Part shown: one piece after another, positions 17,759-27,429 of the stretch
Numbering within the stretch: the stretch's first letter is position 1
Layout: every line of letters begins with the position of its first letter
NCBI GenBank assembly: GCA_965222175.1
Contig: OZ244938.1
Span: 4,340,001 to 4,404,000 of the forward strand
Source: NORP240 sp965222175
GTDB lineage: Bacteria > Pseudomonadota > Gammaproteobacteria > Pseudomonadales > Pseudohongiellaceae
DNA: 64,000 bases
Direction: 5' to 3'
Position numbers and translations under genes: made by a program
Notes under the pieces: model-generated
Databases searched by the model: none
Told to the model about the DNA's origin: nothing
What the model saw: only the letters and a program-made list of their open reading frames with translations

Positions 17759-18466
17759 TCACACCGATCGGCGGCGGGTAAGCAGCAGCCCGACCAATCC
17801 AATGCCGAGAAGACCGATCGTTCCGGGCTCAGGAACTGCGTCGTATTCGAATTCCGTCACTGCACCTGAACCGGAAAAAGTCACAACCATCTGAGTTACA
17901 CCGGAAATTGAGCCGAAATCAATCTGCTGGTAACTGTTATCGCCAATTGCCTGAAAGCCGAACACGCCCAGGGAACCGCCGACCCCGAACAACTCAACGC
18001 CCTGGCCTTCGGAACTGTCGATGTCAAGGATTCCGAGGGATTTCATCATCACGTCACTGGTGAAATCGAATGTCAGCGTTCCGCCGCCGGCGGCATCGTC
18101 AGGATCGGAGCTGTTTCCGTCTTCGCTGATAATCAGGATATTACCCAGTGCTGCACTGTTGGAGGGAAAACCGCCAGATCCGATGCCGGGCCCACCGTAT
18201 CCGGAATTCGGTGTCCCCAGGTCCGGGTCATCACCGGTTGGTGAGGAACTGTCAAAAATCATGGCGTCACCGCTACCGCCGGTCGCGGACACGGTGATTC
18301 CCAGCGAAGAATACTGGGTAGTGATTTTGTCACCGGCATTCAGCGTGAAACCGTTCCCGTCGACTTCAAAATCGATGAGGCCTGCCTGTGCCGTGGAAGC
18401 CAGCAGAAAGAGCGCCACTAAAGCCTGGCTTGATAGACGTAAAAATTTGGATATCCGGTATCGCAT
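17759..18466 (-). CDS. PEP-CTERM sorting-signal protein
   Basis: A 235-residue secreted protein. A signal peptide (LVALFLLASTAQA) precedes a Gly/Ser/Asp-rich, beta-type body with no catalytic motif. The C-terminus is a textbook PEP-CTERM tail: VPEPGTIGLLGIGLVGLLL followed by TRRRSV. Exosortase would cut this tail and anchor or release the protein, typically with exopolysaccharide. No exosortase gene is in the window. It converges on argA across the hairpin. Confidence 0.88.
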   Translation of the reverse strand: MRYRISKFLRLSSQALVALFLLASTAQAGLIDFEVDGNGFTLNAGDKITTQYSSLGITVSATGGSGDAMIFDSSSPTGDDPDLGTPNSGYGGPGIGSGGFPSNSAALGNILIISEDGNSSDPDDAAGGGTLTFDFTSDVMMKSLGILDIDSSEGQGVELFGVGGSLGVFGFQAIGDNSYQQIDFGSISGVTQMVVTFSGSGAVTEFEYDAVPEPGTIGLLGIGLVGLLLTRRRSV

Positions 18467-19239
18467 AGGGTTCTCCCTGAAAGTGAAAAACGAGTTGACG
18501 ATCTATTCAATGCAAAAATCACGCCCATTATCTTATGCTATTGTTTTATAAGTATTTATCCTGCCATGATTCTGATTTAAACCAGTCTGACTGTTAAAAT
18601 TTCTGACAAAATTCAGGCAGGCGCTTCGGAAACTGCAAATTTTCCTGACAGTTTCGCAATCTGAACGTTAAGAAACTGGTTCTGGTGTATTCACAGCCGC
18701 GAGTGGCCGAGAAACCAGCGCATCAAGCCTACGTTTGGCTTGCTTTGATTTTTTAGTGTCATTTTACCTTTCTGGAATGTCAATGCGTTTAGATAGGAAA
18801 TTACAAGGGATACCCAGTGATAAGGCCGCTTTCCGAGTTAACCGCTGGTATCAGCCGCCGTACCGTCGATACTGATTGCATGGCAGGCAGGTTTAAACAA
18901 AAGCGCAGCCGGGGATTTTCATGATAAGCGCCCGGACCGTGACATTACGCTTCGGGCTATCCACTGCTTCAGACTGAAACATCCGGGAATGGAACACCGA
19001 AACCACGAAAGGTAAACCTTATGTAACGCAGTACTACTGTAATAAAGAAATTGCAAGAAAATTACGGAGACACCTGGAATCTTATCCGCTTGACCAATCA
19101 TGGTAGGCGTTAAGAATTAGTCGGTCTGTTATTCGCATCACACTGTGTTGGCTGACATCCGGGTACCATGAATTTTATGATCTGCCCACAGCAGTCGACC
19201 ACGTGAGGTGTCTTTTTTCAAGTCAAGTGAGTGTGAACA
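18467..19239. other. Long gap with decayed coding-like fragments
   Basis: 773 bp without a convincing gene. An ATG at 18783 opens a 30-codon frame, and 18976-19105 is an open frame without a start that reads like protein (GKPYVTQYYCNKEIARKLRR) before a TAG. These may be remains of a lost gene; I could not assign a family. A weak hairpin (AAGCC...GGCTT followed by T-rich sequence) lies near 18725-18755. The promoters of the two flanking genes must also lie here. Confidence 0.3.
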
Positions 19240-19659
19240 ATGCAGACAGATTTCAGCCAGGCCGGTTTTACGATGATCGAGGTAATGATTGTCATTGCCA
19301 TCGTGGGTGTATTGGCAGCTGTTGCGATGCCGGCCTACAACGCTTACAGAAACGAAACCATGTTCGCAGAAGCGATTCTTGCCGTGGGGAATTACCGTAC
19401 CGCAGTGGCAGTTCAGAGCCAGACCGGCAGGTTTATCGCTCTGGGTGACATCGATTCAGGGACCAATGGTGTACCACCGACGCAGGCGCGCACCGCTACC
19501 TTACACGGGATCGACATTGTCGATGGCGTAATTACGGTAACCTGGCGCAACGACGGTACAGACCTTGATGGCGTGACGTTTTCACTGACCGCGTCAGGAC
19601 CAACCCCTCCGATCAGATGGACTAAAGGCGGCAGTTGCCTCGCCCTTGGCTACTGCTAG
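19240..19659 (+). CDS. Orphan type IV prepilin-like protein
   Basis: A 139-residue protein with a class III signal: a short leader MQTDFSQAG, cleavage before Phe, then FTMIEVMIVIAIVGVLAAVA with Glu at mature position 5. The globular part is short, with cysteines in its last dozen residues (GGSCLALGYC) that could form the D-loop disulfide. It could be a minor pilin or a type II secretion pseudopilin. No assembly genes are adjacent; pilT is 11 kb away. A major pilin is less likely given the isolated setting, but cannot be excluded. Confidence 0.75.
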   Translation: MQTDFSQAGFTMIEVMIVIAIVGVLAAVAMPAYNAYRNETMFAEAILAVGNYRTAVAVQSQTGRFIALGDIDSGTNGVPPTQARTATLHGIDIVDGVITVTWRNDGTDLDGVTFSLTASGPTPPIRWTKGGSCLALGYC

Positions 19660-19669
19660 TAAATTGGGG

Positions 19670-20329
19670 TCAACCGGGTTGTTTGGTTGTCCGCAGGTAA
19701 GGCTTGATCTTGTTGAACCCGTCCGGAAACAGCTGCTGGGCTTCCTCGTCGGAAACAGCCGGGACGATGATGACGTCTTCACCCTTTTTCCAGTTTACCG
19801 GCGTCGCCACCTTGTGCCTGGCGGTAAGCTGCATGGAGTCGAGAACTCGCAGTATCTCGTCGAAATTACGTCCGGTGGTCATGGGGTAAGTCAGCATCAG
19901 CTTGATCTTCTTGTCCGGTCCTATGATAAAGACGGACCTGACGGTGGCATTGGTTGCGGCAGTGCGTCCTTCCGATGTGCCTTCCTCTTCGGCCGGCAGC
20001 ATGTTGTACAGCTTGGCCACGCTCAAATCGGTATCGCCGATCATCGGGTAATTGACCGCGTGGCCCTGGGTTTCCTCGATGTCCTTCTCCCATTCGGCGT
20101 GGCTGGACACCGGATCTATACTCAAGCCGATTATCTTACAGTTGCGCCTGGCAAACTCGTCGGCCAATCCTGCCATGTAGCCCAGTTCGGTGGTGCAGAC
20201 CGGGGTGAAGTCCTTGGGATGAGAGAACAGGACAGCCCAGCTATCCCCGATCCATTCGTGAAAATCGATGTCACCCTGGGTGGTCTGCGCGGTGAAATTG
20301 GGTGCCTCATCGTTGATTCTAAGTGTCAT
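19670..20329 (-). CDS. 1-Cys peroxiredoxin, Prx6-like
   Basis: 219 residues from the ATG at 20329, which has GGAG at a good distance; in-frame starts further upstream would add a non-conserved N-terminus. The peroxidatic site is HPKDFTPVCTTELG (Cys near 45), followed by IGLSIDPVSSHAEW. The C-terminal extension (LLTYPMTTGRNFDEILRVLDSMQ, TPVNWKKGEDVIIVP) is that of the Prx6 group. It reduces peroxides in the cytosol. The resolving partner is unknown. It converges on the prepilin gene. Confidence 0.92.
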   Translation of the reverse strand: MTLRINDEAPNFTAQTTQGDIDFHEWIGDSWAVLFSHPKDFTPVCTTELGYMAGLADEFARRNCKIIGLSIDPVSSHAEWEKDIEETQGHAVNYPMIGDTDLSVAKLYNMLPAEEEGTSEGRTAATNATVRSVFIIGPDKKIKLMLTYPMTTGRNFDEILRVLDSMQLTARHKVATPVNWKKGEDVIIVPAVSDEEAQQLFPDGFNKIKPYLRTTKQPG

Positions 20330-20533
20330 GATCATGCTCCTGATTGTTGATTGTTGCGTTGATCCACATTGCCGTCTCGCCAGCTGCCCGGATTCCTGCA
20401 TTCCGTGCCGTGCAACCTTCTATAAGAGTCCGGATAGCTGGTAATCCGCAGTTCCCTCCATGTCGACCCGGGACTACGGTGATAGCTGTAAGAACCTCTT
20501 GAATAATCATGCAAACGCTCAGAGGGTCATTAA

Positions 20534-20672
20534 CAGGCTGTTGAAAAAACTATTGCGCTTGCCAATACTTCGTCGAAAACCCGCTCAAAATGGTCATTCA
20601 CACCGGGTAAGCAGCGCTTTTTCGACAGTTTGCGCCTCGTCCTGGCCACGCTCATGACGTTATTCAACAGCC
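20534..20672. mobile_element. Family B MITE-like element, copy 1
   Basis: About 139 bp from CAGGCTGTTGAA to TTCAACAGCC, aligned almost without gaps to the copy at 55161-55299. Terminal inverted repeats and lack of a gene suggest a non-autonomous element. A short frame on the minus strand (RRKLSK...EVLAS) is shared by copies and comes with the repeat. Confidence 0.8.
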
Positions 20673-20821
20673 GGGCAAGACTATTCTGGCTGGCAGCCCC
20701 GTATATCTGGTTTCCCCGATTCAGGGAATGGTTCCTGACAGGCAAGCCTGGACTTTGCCAGCCTGGCGGCGTATTGCCCAAGTTTAGACCCGTTTGCCCC
20801 GGAATCCCACCCTGTCGCTGC

Positions 20822-20840
20822 TTAAGGAGCCTCTGATCAT
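20822..20840. repeat. Family A half-palindrome
   Basis: TTAAGGAGCCTCTGATCA matches one arm of the family A palindrome with one mismatch in the core. The other arm is not visible. Confidence 0.4.
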
Positions 20841-20899
20841 GGAGTCGATGCGGCTGGCCCGTATGTTACTCCCCCGCCTGCCTGGTCTTGGTGTATCTC

Positions 20900-21409
20900 T
20901 CAATCCCGCCGCTGGAACACGCATATACTGTAAGGATAGGGGTTTGCTTCGTCGGCATCGAAATACGCTTTTTCCACCTCTTCCCATTCCTGCACGTCAA
21001 GGTCCGGGAAATAGGTGTCGCCATCCTCTATTTCGGTATGGACCATGGTCAGGTGCAGGCGATCCACGAAAGGCAGCGCGTGGCGATAGAGCTCGGCGCC
21101 GCCGATAATAAAAGCTTCATCGGTGCCGTCGATGAAGGCGACATTCTCGGCCATTTCTATGGCGTCTGAAAGACTGTCCACCACCCGGGCGTTATCCACC
21201 TCGTAGTCACGGTTGCGGGTGACGATAATATTGGTGCGTCCCGGCAGCGGCCGTCCGATGGATTCGTAGGTCTTGCGTCCCATGATGATGCACTTGCCCA
21301 TGGTCGTGCGTTTGAAATACTTCAGGTCTTCTGGCAGGTGCCAGGGCAGGCGGTTGTTACGTCCGATGACCATGTTTTCGTCCATGGCACATATCAGTGA
21401 AAGTTTCAT
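20900..21409 (-). CDS. folA: Dihydrofolate reductase
   Basis: 169 residues, normal length. SLICAMDENMVIGRNNRLPWHLPEDLKYFK contains the folate/NADPH site with the catalytic acidic residue, CIIMGRKTYESIGRPLPGRTNIIVTR the nucleotide loop, and FIIGGAELYRHAL the second cofactor motif. It regenerates tetrahydrofolate, needed after the thymidylate synthase reaction; thyA is the next gene upstream, with a family B element between. Confidence 0.96.
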   Translation of the reverse strand: MKLSLICAMDENMVIGRNNRLPWHLPEDLKYFKRTTMGKCIIMGRKTYESIGRPLPGRTNIIVTRNRDYEVDNARVVDSLSDAIEMAENVAFIDGTDEAFIIGGAELYRHALPFVDRLHLTMVHTEIEDGDTYFPDLDVQEWEEVEKAYFDADEANPYPYSICVFQRRD

Positions 21410-21433
21410 GTGATTCCGCCTGGCCGCCTGACT

Positions 21434-21570
21434 GGCCGTTGATAGTCTATTGCGCCTGCCAACACGTCGTGAAAAGTATACTCATATCGCTCATTTACAC
21501 CCGGTAATCTGTGTTTTTCCGCCGGTTTCCCGTGTCATCCGGGCAGCGCTGGACGCGTTGTTCAACAGCC
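21434..21570. mobile_element. Family B MITE-like element, copy 2 (diverged)
   Basis: About 137 bp between folA and thyA, from GGCCGTTGATAGTCTATTGC to TTGTTCAACAGCC. It aligns to copies 1 and 4 along its whole length but with more changes, so it is probably an older insertion. Its right edge lies 2 bp from the thyA stop codon. Confidence 0.7.
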
Positions 21571-21572
21571 GA

Positions 21573-22406
21573 TTAAACGGCAACGGGCGCAGGAATGTGT
21601 GGATGGGGATTATAATCAAGCATCTTGAAATCTTCGAACCGGTAGTCATAGATGGAATCCGGTTTTCGATCGATGCGCAGGTTTGGCAGCCCCCGGGGTT
21701 CACGGGACAGCTGCAGTTTTACCTGTTCCAGGTGGTTGCTGTAAATATGGCTGTCTCCCGTGCAGATAATAACTTCACCGGGCTGAAGGTCACATTGCTG
21801 GGCCAGCATATGCGTCAACAGGGCTAGCGACGCCAGGTTGTACGGCAGCCCGAGCAGGGTGTCGGAGGAACGGATCAACAGCTGGACCGACAGCCTGTTA
21901 TCCGCCACGTAGAACTGGTAAAGCAGGTGACACGGTGGTAACGCCATTCTGCCCTGGCGGACATTTTCCTGGGGCGAGATGCGTTCGTCGGGCAGATATT
22001 CCACGTTCCAGCCGTGAAACAGGATACGCCTGCTGTCAGGATTTTCTTTCAAACAGCTTACTACGTAGTCGATCTGATTAATGGTGCCGCCGTCACGGGT
22101 AGGCCAGGCGGTCCATTGCTTACCGTATATAGGCCCCAGGTCTCCCTCCTCGGTAGCCCACTCATCCCAGATGCTGACACCGTTTTCCTTTAACCAGCGC
22201 GTATTTGTATCTCCATTCAAAAACCAGATCAGCTCATTGGCAATACTCTTGAAATGGAGCTTCTTGGTAGTCAGAAGTGGAAATCCATCCCGCAGATCAT
22301 GTCGAAACTGTCGGCCGAACACGGAAATGGTTCCGGTCCCGGTGCGATCCGACTTCTCAACGCCATTGTCGAGAATATCCTGTAACAAATCCAGGTACTG
22401 ACGCAT
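21573..22406 (-). CDS. thyA: Thymidylate synthase
   Basis: 277 residues. MRQYLDLLQDILDNGVEKSDRTGTG is the start with the phosphate-binding Arg, MALPPCHLLYQFYV has the catalytic Cys, and SLALLTHMLAQQCDLQPGEVI and GDSHIYSNHLEQVKLQL follow. It makes dTMP from dUMP with methylene-tetrahydrofolate. Its ATG overlaps the lgt stop as TAATG, a coupling seen in many gammaproteobacteria. Confidence 0.97.
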   Translation of the reverse strand: MRQYLDLLQDILDNGVEKSDRTGTGTISVFGRQFRHDLRDGFPLLTTKKLHFKSIANELIWFLNGDTNTRWLKENGVSIWDEWATEEGDLGPIYGKQWTAWPTRDGGTINQIDYVVSCLKENPDSRRILFHGWNVEYLPDERISPQENVRQGRMALPPCHLLYQFYVADNRLSVQLLIRSSDTLLGLPYNLASLALLTHMLAQQCDLQPGEVIICTGDSHIYSNHLEQVKLQLSREPRGLPNLRIDRKPDSIYDYRFEDFKMLDYNPHPHIPAPVAV

Positions 22407-23209
22407 TACTGCTGGATCTCCTTCTTAAACGGGGTTTTGCCGTATGCCAGGCAGAGCAGGAACGCTCCGATGACGATCATTGGCAGGCATAACAATTGTC
22501 CCATCGTCATCCAGCCGAAAGCAATGAAACCGATGTCGCTGTCGGGTTCCCGGAAAAATTCGACGATGAAACGGAAGACCCCATAGCCAAGGCCGAAAAG
22601 CCCGGACACCGCGTAACGGGGGCGTGGCTTCGACGAGAACCACCAGACAATGGCAAACAGGACAACTCCCTCCAGGAAAAATTCATACAGTTGCGACGGG
22701 TGCCGTGGCTGGGAATCGGGATAGGGAAATACCATGCCCCAGGGCACGTCCGTGGGTCTGCCCCACAACTCGCCACCGATAAAATTTCCCAGGCGACCCG
22801 CGCCGAGGCCGAACGGGACAAATGGCGCAATGAAATCCAGTACCTCGAACCAGGGCCGTTGCAGTTTTCTTGAATACCAGTAGAAAGCCACCAGCACGCC
22901 TATCAGGCCGCCGTGGAAAGACATACCCCCTTCCCAGACCTGGAACAGCCACAGCGGCTCCTGCAGCAAACGGTCAAAATTATAGAACAGCACTGAACCG
23001 AGCCTGCCACCCAGCACTGCTCCCAGCGCGCCATAAAAGACCAGGTCCGAGATCTGTTCCGGCGTCCACCTGTCCGAAGACTTTCCCGCCCGGTACGTGG
23101 CCATTGCCCAGGCGCCGGCGAAAGCGATGATGTACATTATTCCGTACCAGTGCACATCAAGTGGACCGATGCTGAAAGCAACCGGATCAATATCAGGGTA
23201 AGTAAGCAT
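22406..23209 (-). CDS. lgt: Prolipoprotein diacylglyceryl transferase
   Basis: 267 residues from MLTYPDIDPVAFSIGPL at 23209; an upstream ATG at 23248 would add 13 non-conserved residues. It is a multi-span inner-membrane enzyme that transfers diacylglycerol to the lipobox Cys of lipoproteins. Family motifs are VHWYGIMYIIAF, SFHGGLIGVL, and the signature GAGRLGNFIGGELWGRPT. The gene is directly upstream of thyA. Confidence 0.96.
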   Translation of the reverse strand: MLTYPDIDPVAFSIGPLDVHWYGIMYIIAFAGAWAMATYRAGKSSDRWTPEQISDLVFYGALGAVLGGRLGSVLFYNFDRLLQEPLWLFQVWEGGMSFHGGLIGVLVAFYWYSRKLQRPWFEVLDFIAPFVPFGLGAGRLGNFIGGELWGRPTDVPWGMVFPYPDSQPRHPSQLYEFFLEGVVLFAIVWWFSSKPRPRYAVSGLFGLGYGVFRFIVEFFREPDSDIGFIAFGWMTMGQLLCLPMIVIGAFLLCLAYGKTPFKKEIQQ

Positions 23210-23560
23210 TGGGTGTTCCCGCTGTGCCGTGGCTGTCCCGGACTTCATTCGGCCGAGTACCGTGTTGCCGGGGATGCTCCACTATGGGAAATGCGCTGTC
23301 AAGAATAGCGGTGGTAAAACTGCGGAAAGGCCTGCGGGGGAATTAAATGAAGGCCGACGCTTTCGTTCCTGAATGCGCCGGCCTCCTCAACGTCCCTATT
23401 GAATACCCTGGCACTGCAAGCAATCTGCCGGGGAAGTCCGTTATGGGCTATTATGCTGAATCACCCGTTCATTACTATAGGAGAATTGACCGGGTTCCCT
23501 AAAATGTGAGGCCGTTCGAATTTATTCCGGGTTTTTGTGAAGTAACCGCGGATTATCACT
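23210..23560. other. Divergent lgt / NRDE intergenic region
   Basis: About 350 bp between divergent genes, including the sequence just before the chosen lgt start. It must carry both promoters; the stretch near 23450-23500 (GGCTATTATGCTGAA, CATTACTATAGGAG) is the most promoter-like for the rightward gene. No repeat, hairpin or small gene is evident. Confidence 0.3.
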
Positions 23561-24364
23561 ATGTGTCTAATCGTCATAGCCCATCGCTATCATGCCCAGC
23601 TGCCGCTGGTTGTTGCGGCCAACCGGGACGAATTTCATTCCCGTCCCACCCGCGACGCGCATTTCTGGGCAACGCAGAACCCGCAGACCGACCTGCTTGC
23701 CGGCCAGGACCTGACCCAGGGAGGAACCTGGCTGGGCATGACCCGTGATGGCCGGATTGCCGCGGTTACCAATATCCGCACCCCGGCCCCTGCCCGGGGT
23801 CGCCGGTCCCGGGGATTTCTCACCCGTGACTACCTGCTGGGGATGTTGGCGGCGGAAGACTACCTGGCGGGCCTGCTGCCCTCGCTGCATGAATACGCCG
23901 GATTCAACCTGCTCATCGGCGATGACCAGGGTCTGTTTCACCTGAACAGTAAGGCCGGACAGATCGAGCAACTGCCGCCTGGCATTTACGGGCTTTCCAA
24001 CAGCGAGCTGGATGCGGACTGGCCCAAGGTGCGGCGCAGCAAAACAGCCTTGCAGTCCCTGCTGGACGCCGGGGAAAACGACATTGCCACCGGAAACCTG
24101 ATTGCCATCATGACCGATGGTCGCCAGGCCCCGGATGATCAATTGCCGGACACGGGCATTCCGCTGGCAATGGAACGGCAGCTGTCTTCCAGCTTTATCG
24201 CCAGCACGGAACGGGGATACGGAACTCGCTGTACAACGGCCATCGTTGGCGACGCGGCTGGTAAAGTCCGCTTCTGCGAGCAGAATTACGCTAGCGATTC
24301 CCGGGTCGCGTCCCGTCGGCTATATCAGTTTGACCTGCTGAACCCTGCCGGCCGGCAAGGCTGA
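23561..24364 (+). CDS. NRDE family protein (TANGO2-like)
   Basis: 267 residues. The N-terminal Cys (MCLIVIAHRYH) and AANRDEFHSRPT give the family its name; GGTWLGMTRDGRIAAVTNIR and GIYGLSNSELDADWPKV are further conserved blocks. The fold is Ntn-hydrolase-like with Cys2 as possible nucleophile. Animal TANGO2 has been linked to heme and lipid handling; the bacterial role is not settled. It converges end to end with ptsP. Confidence 0.88.
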   Translation: MCLIVIAHRYHAQLPLVVAANRDEFHSRPTRDAHFWATQNPQTDLLAGQDLTQGGTWLGMTRDGRIAAVTNIRTPAPARGRRSRGFLTRDYLLGMLAAEDYLAGLLPSLHEYAGFNLLIGDDQGLFHLNSKAGQIEQLPPGIYGLSNSELDADWPKVRRSKTALQSLLDAGENDIATGNLIAIMTDGRQAPDDQLPDTGIPLAMERQLSSSFIASTERGYGTRCTTAIVGDAAGKVRFCEQNYASDSRVASRRLYQFDLLNPAGRQG

Positions 24365-26656
24365 TCAGTGAATGCGGGAGGACCGCAACAGCCGGTCGAC
24401 GCCGGCGTTATAGAGCGCCATGTCCACTGCGCTGCGAATGGTCGCTGCGTCTTCCAACAGCATAACCTGTTCGAGAAGATCCTGGGCAGCTTCGAAGGTT
24501 ACGGTACGAATGACCGACTTGACCTTGAGCAGGGTCGATGCGTTCATGGACAGCACGTCGAACCCCATGGCAATCAGTAATACGGCGGCGCCCGGATCCC
24601 CGGCCATTTCGCCACAAATGCTGACCTGCTTGCCTTCGTGGTGGGCTTCGGTTACTACATGACGCAGGGCCTGCAACACCGAAGGATGGAAAGAACTGTA
24701 CAGGTTGGCAACCCGGGGATTGTTCCGGTCCACGCCCAGGATGTACTGGGTCAGGTCATTGCTGCCCACGGAAATAAAATCCACCATGCGGGCCAGGGAC
24801 CGCGCCTGGTAAACCGCGGCGGGCAACTCGATCATCACACCGACCTTGGGGTACTTGACGTCATGCCCTTCCTGGAGAAGTTCCCGGTAGGCTTTTTTGA
24901 TCAGCTGGCTGGACGCTGTCACTTCGCTGATGCTGCAAATCATCGGCAGCATGATCTGCAGATTGTCCAGCCCGACACTGGCTTTCAGCATCGCCCGGAT
25001 CTGCGCTGAAAATATTTCCGGGTGATCGAGGGTCACCCGGATTCCCCTCCAGCCAAGGAACGGATTGGCTTCTTCTATGGGGAAATAGGGCAGATCCTTG
25101 TCTCCGCCAACGTCCAGGGTGCGCATGGTCACCGGCATGGGAGCGAATGCCTGCAGCTGTTCACGATAAATTGCCGCCTGCTCCTGCTCACTGGGGAACC
25201 GTTCGCTGAGCAGAAACGGGACTTCGGTACGGAACAGCCCTATGCCTTCCGCGCCCTGGTCCAGTGAACGGATAACATCGGATATCAGCCCGGTGTTGAC
25301 CCATAAATGAACCCGGTGATGATCCGCCGTTTCGCAGGGCAGGTCACGGATATCCGCCAGTCCCTGGGTCAGCACGTCTTCTTCGCGGATGGTATCCTCG
25401 AAGCGCTGACGCAGATTATCTGTCGGATTGCTGATTACCTGGCCATTGTAACCGTCGACGATCACTTCTCTGCCGTCCAGCTGATTGATCGGCAGGTCCA
25501 CCACACCCATCACCGTGGGCAGACCCATGGCCCTGGCCAGGATGGCCACGTGTGAACTACCTGACCCTTTTACCGAGATCAGTCCCTTCAGGTTGTTCTT
25601 CGGTACGTCGGCCAGCATGGCGGGTGTCAACTCCTCGCTGACCAGCACCGTGTTCTCGGGATACTCGGTTTTTACCGGTTCCCGTTCCTGCAGGTAGGCC
25701 AGCACCCGGCTGCACAGATCCTTGATGTCGACAGCACGTTCCCGCAGGTACTTGTCGTTCATCATTTCAAACCCGCGAACGTGCTCTTCGGCCACGTGGG
25801 CCAGGGCCCCCTGGGCCCAGATTCCTGTTTGAATCTGTTGAACCACTTCCTTCCCGAGGGCGTCATCATCCAGCATGTGCAGGTACACGTTGAATAATTC
25901 ACGCTCCCCTTCAGGCATCTGACCGGCGGTTTTTTCGTAAAGTGACGATATGTCAGCGCGGACTGCCGCCAGGGAATTGTTGAACAACTCGATTTCGTGC
26001 TGGATATCGTTCACCTTGCGCATCGGTACGTGACGCAGATCGGCGGGTGGAAAAACCACAACCGCGGTGCCGATGGCCACACCACTGGAGCCGGACACAC
26101 CGGAGAATGCGGTATCCGCGGTCTTGTGGCCGGAGGGACTGGTGCCCTCGATGGCGCCGGTAGCTTCGGCATGGGCGATCACCCCTGCCAGCTGCGCTGA
26201 AAGCGTGATCAGGAAAGCCTCTTCACCCTCGTCAAAGCGACGCCGCTCCCGGTTCTGCACCACCAGCACACCCAATACCGAACGATGATGAATAATGGGA
26301 ACGCCGAGAAAGGACTTGAACGGTTCCTCACCGGTTTCCGGGAGAAAATGGAAACTGGGATGCTGGTCGGCGTCGACCAGGTTGACCGGCTCTGCCTGTT
26401 TGGCTACCAGGCCTACCAGGCCCTCACCCATGGCCAGGCTGACATGACCCACGGCCTCTTTCTTAAGGCCTTCCGATGCCATCAGCACATGGCCGTCAAT
26501 GTCGGTGTCCAGCAGGTAAATCGAACAGACTTCCGTGTCCATGGCCTCGCTGACCCGGGAGACAATGATGTCCAGGGCCGATCGCAGGTTCTTGGCGGAA
26601 TTCACTGCCTGCACAATACTGCGCAGGTTGTCCAGCATATTGCCGTTCCGGTCCAT
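24365..26656 (-). CDS. ptsP: Phosphoenolpyruvate-protein phosphotransferase PtsP (EI-Ntr)
   Basis: 763 residues: an N-terminal GAF domain (about 1-165) and an Enzyme I module. KGSGSSHVAILARAMGLPTVMG carries the phosphorylated His, GIGLFRTEVPFL and MRTLDVGGDKDLPYF form the PEP barrel, and ICGEMAGDPGAAVLL has the late Cys/Glu site. It starts the nitrogen-related PTS (PtsP-PtsO-PtsN), which signals nitrogen and potassium state through GAF sensing. rppH lies upstream, an arrangement known from other gammaproteobacteria. Confidence 0.96.
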   Translation of the reverse strand: MDRNGNMLDNLRSIVQAVNSAKNLRSALDIIVSRVSEAMDTEVCSIYLLDTDIDGHVLMASEGLKKEAVGHVSLAMGEGLVGLVAKQAEPVNLVDADQHPSFHFLPETGEEPFKSFLGVPIIHHRSVLGVLVVQNRERRRFDEGEEAFLITLSAQLAGVIAHAEATGAIEGTSPSGHKTADTAFSGVSGSSGVAIGTAVVVFPPADLRHVPMRKVNDIQHEIELFNNSLAAVRADISSLYEKTAGQMPEGERELFNVYLHMLDDDALGKEVVQQIQTGIWAQGALAHVAEEHVRGFEMMNDKYLRERAVDIKDLCSRVLAYLQEREPVKTEYPENTVLVSEELTPAMLADVPKNNLKGLISVKGSGSSHVAILARAMGLPTVMGVVDLPINQLDGREVIVDGYNGQVISNPTDNLRQRFEDTIREEDVLTQGLADIRDLPCETADHHRVHLWVNTGLISDVIRSLDQGAEGIGLFRTEVPFLLSERFPSEQEQAAIYREQLQAFAPMPVTMRTLDVGGDKDLPYFPIEEANPFLGWRGIRVTLDHPEIFSAQIRAMLKASVGLDNLQIMLPMICSISEVTASSQLIKKAYRELLQEGHDVKYPKVGVMIELPAAVYQARSLARMVDFISVGSNDLTQYILGVDRNNPRVANLYSSFHPSVLQALRHVVTEAHHEGKQVSICGEMAGDPGAAVLLIAMGFDVLSMNASTLLKVKSVIRTVTFEAAQDLLEQVMLLEDAATIRSAVDMALYNAGVDRLLRSSRIH

Positions 26657-26726
26657 ACTAAAACGCTGTCCGATGGAATTCAGAAATGATCAGGGAATTT
26701 TTCTACAACCTGAGCGGTATTTCTGA

Positions 26727-27221
26727 TTATTGTTGTAAATACAGGTTCAAGGGTTTGTTCAATTCCTGCAGCGCCCGACGATAAACGTCGCGCTTGAAGT
26801 CGATGACTTCTTTCAGCGGGTGCCAGTAGTCCACCCATCGCCAGTCATCAAACTCCGGCTGTTTGCTGCGAGCCAGATCAATCTCGCTTTCCCTGCCCTC
26901 CAGGGCCAGCAGGAACCACTTCTGTTTCTGACCAATGCAGACAGGAAGCGAGTGGCGCCGGATGAAGTTCTTGGGAAGTCGATAGCGCAGCCAGTCGCGG
27001 GTCTGGTGAATCACCCTGACATGCTCCTGCTGCAACCCCACTTCCTCATCGAGTTCGCGGTAAAGAGCCTCTTCCAATGATTCTCCAGGCTTTATGCCCC
27101 CCTGAGGAAACTGCCAGGCTTCCTGACCAATCCGCTTGGCCCAGAGGAGGTTACCCTGCCTGTTGCAAATGACGATCCCGACATTAGCACGGAAGCCTTC
27201 TTCATCAATCACCTGCGGCAA
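26727..27221 (-). CDS. rppH: RNA pyrophosphohydrolase
   Basis: 164 residues with a complete Nudix box, GGIKPGESLEEALYRELDEEVG. The start MPQVIDEEGFRANVGIVICN and YRLPKNFIRR...CIGQKQKWFLL are RppH-specific. It removes pyrophosphate from mRNA 5' ends and so starts RNase E decay. It lies 70 bp upstream of ptsP on the same strand and is divergent from the HAD gene. Confidence 0.95.
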   Translation of the reverse strand: MPQVIDEEGFRANVGIVICNRQGNLLWAKRIGQEAWQFPQGGIKPGESLEEALYRELDEEVGLQQEHVRVIHQTRDWLRYRLPKNFIRRHSLPVCIGQKQKWFLLALEGRESEIDLARSKQPEFDDWRWVDYWHPLKEVIDFKRDVYRRALQELNKPLNLYLQQ

Positions 27222-27429
27222 CCCTTAAACACTGAAAAGAAACCATTGTTTCATAACTCAGCTTCCATGATCAATGTCAAAAAACCACGGGCAAGTTGTT
27301 ATTTTCTTTATAATCAAAGAGTTACCCTGAAAGCAGCAGCCCAGCGGAGCCAGCCTGCCCACCGCTAACGTGGTGGCACCCAATCTGCGTATAATGGCCG
27401 GATTTTCAGCTTCGGGGAACGGTGCGCAC

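Noticed and set aside
19240..19659. Major pilin subunit (PilA)
   Set aside because: The protein has a correct prepilin leader but is short, isolated and without pil assembly genes; only a prepilin-like call is justified.
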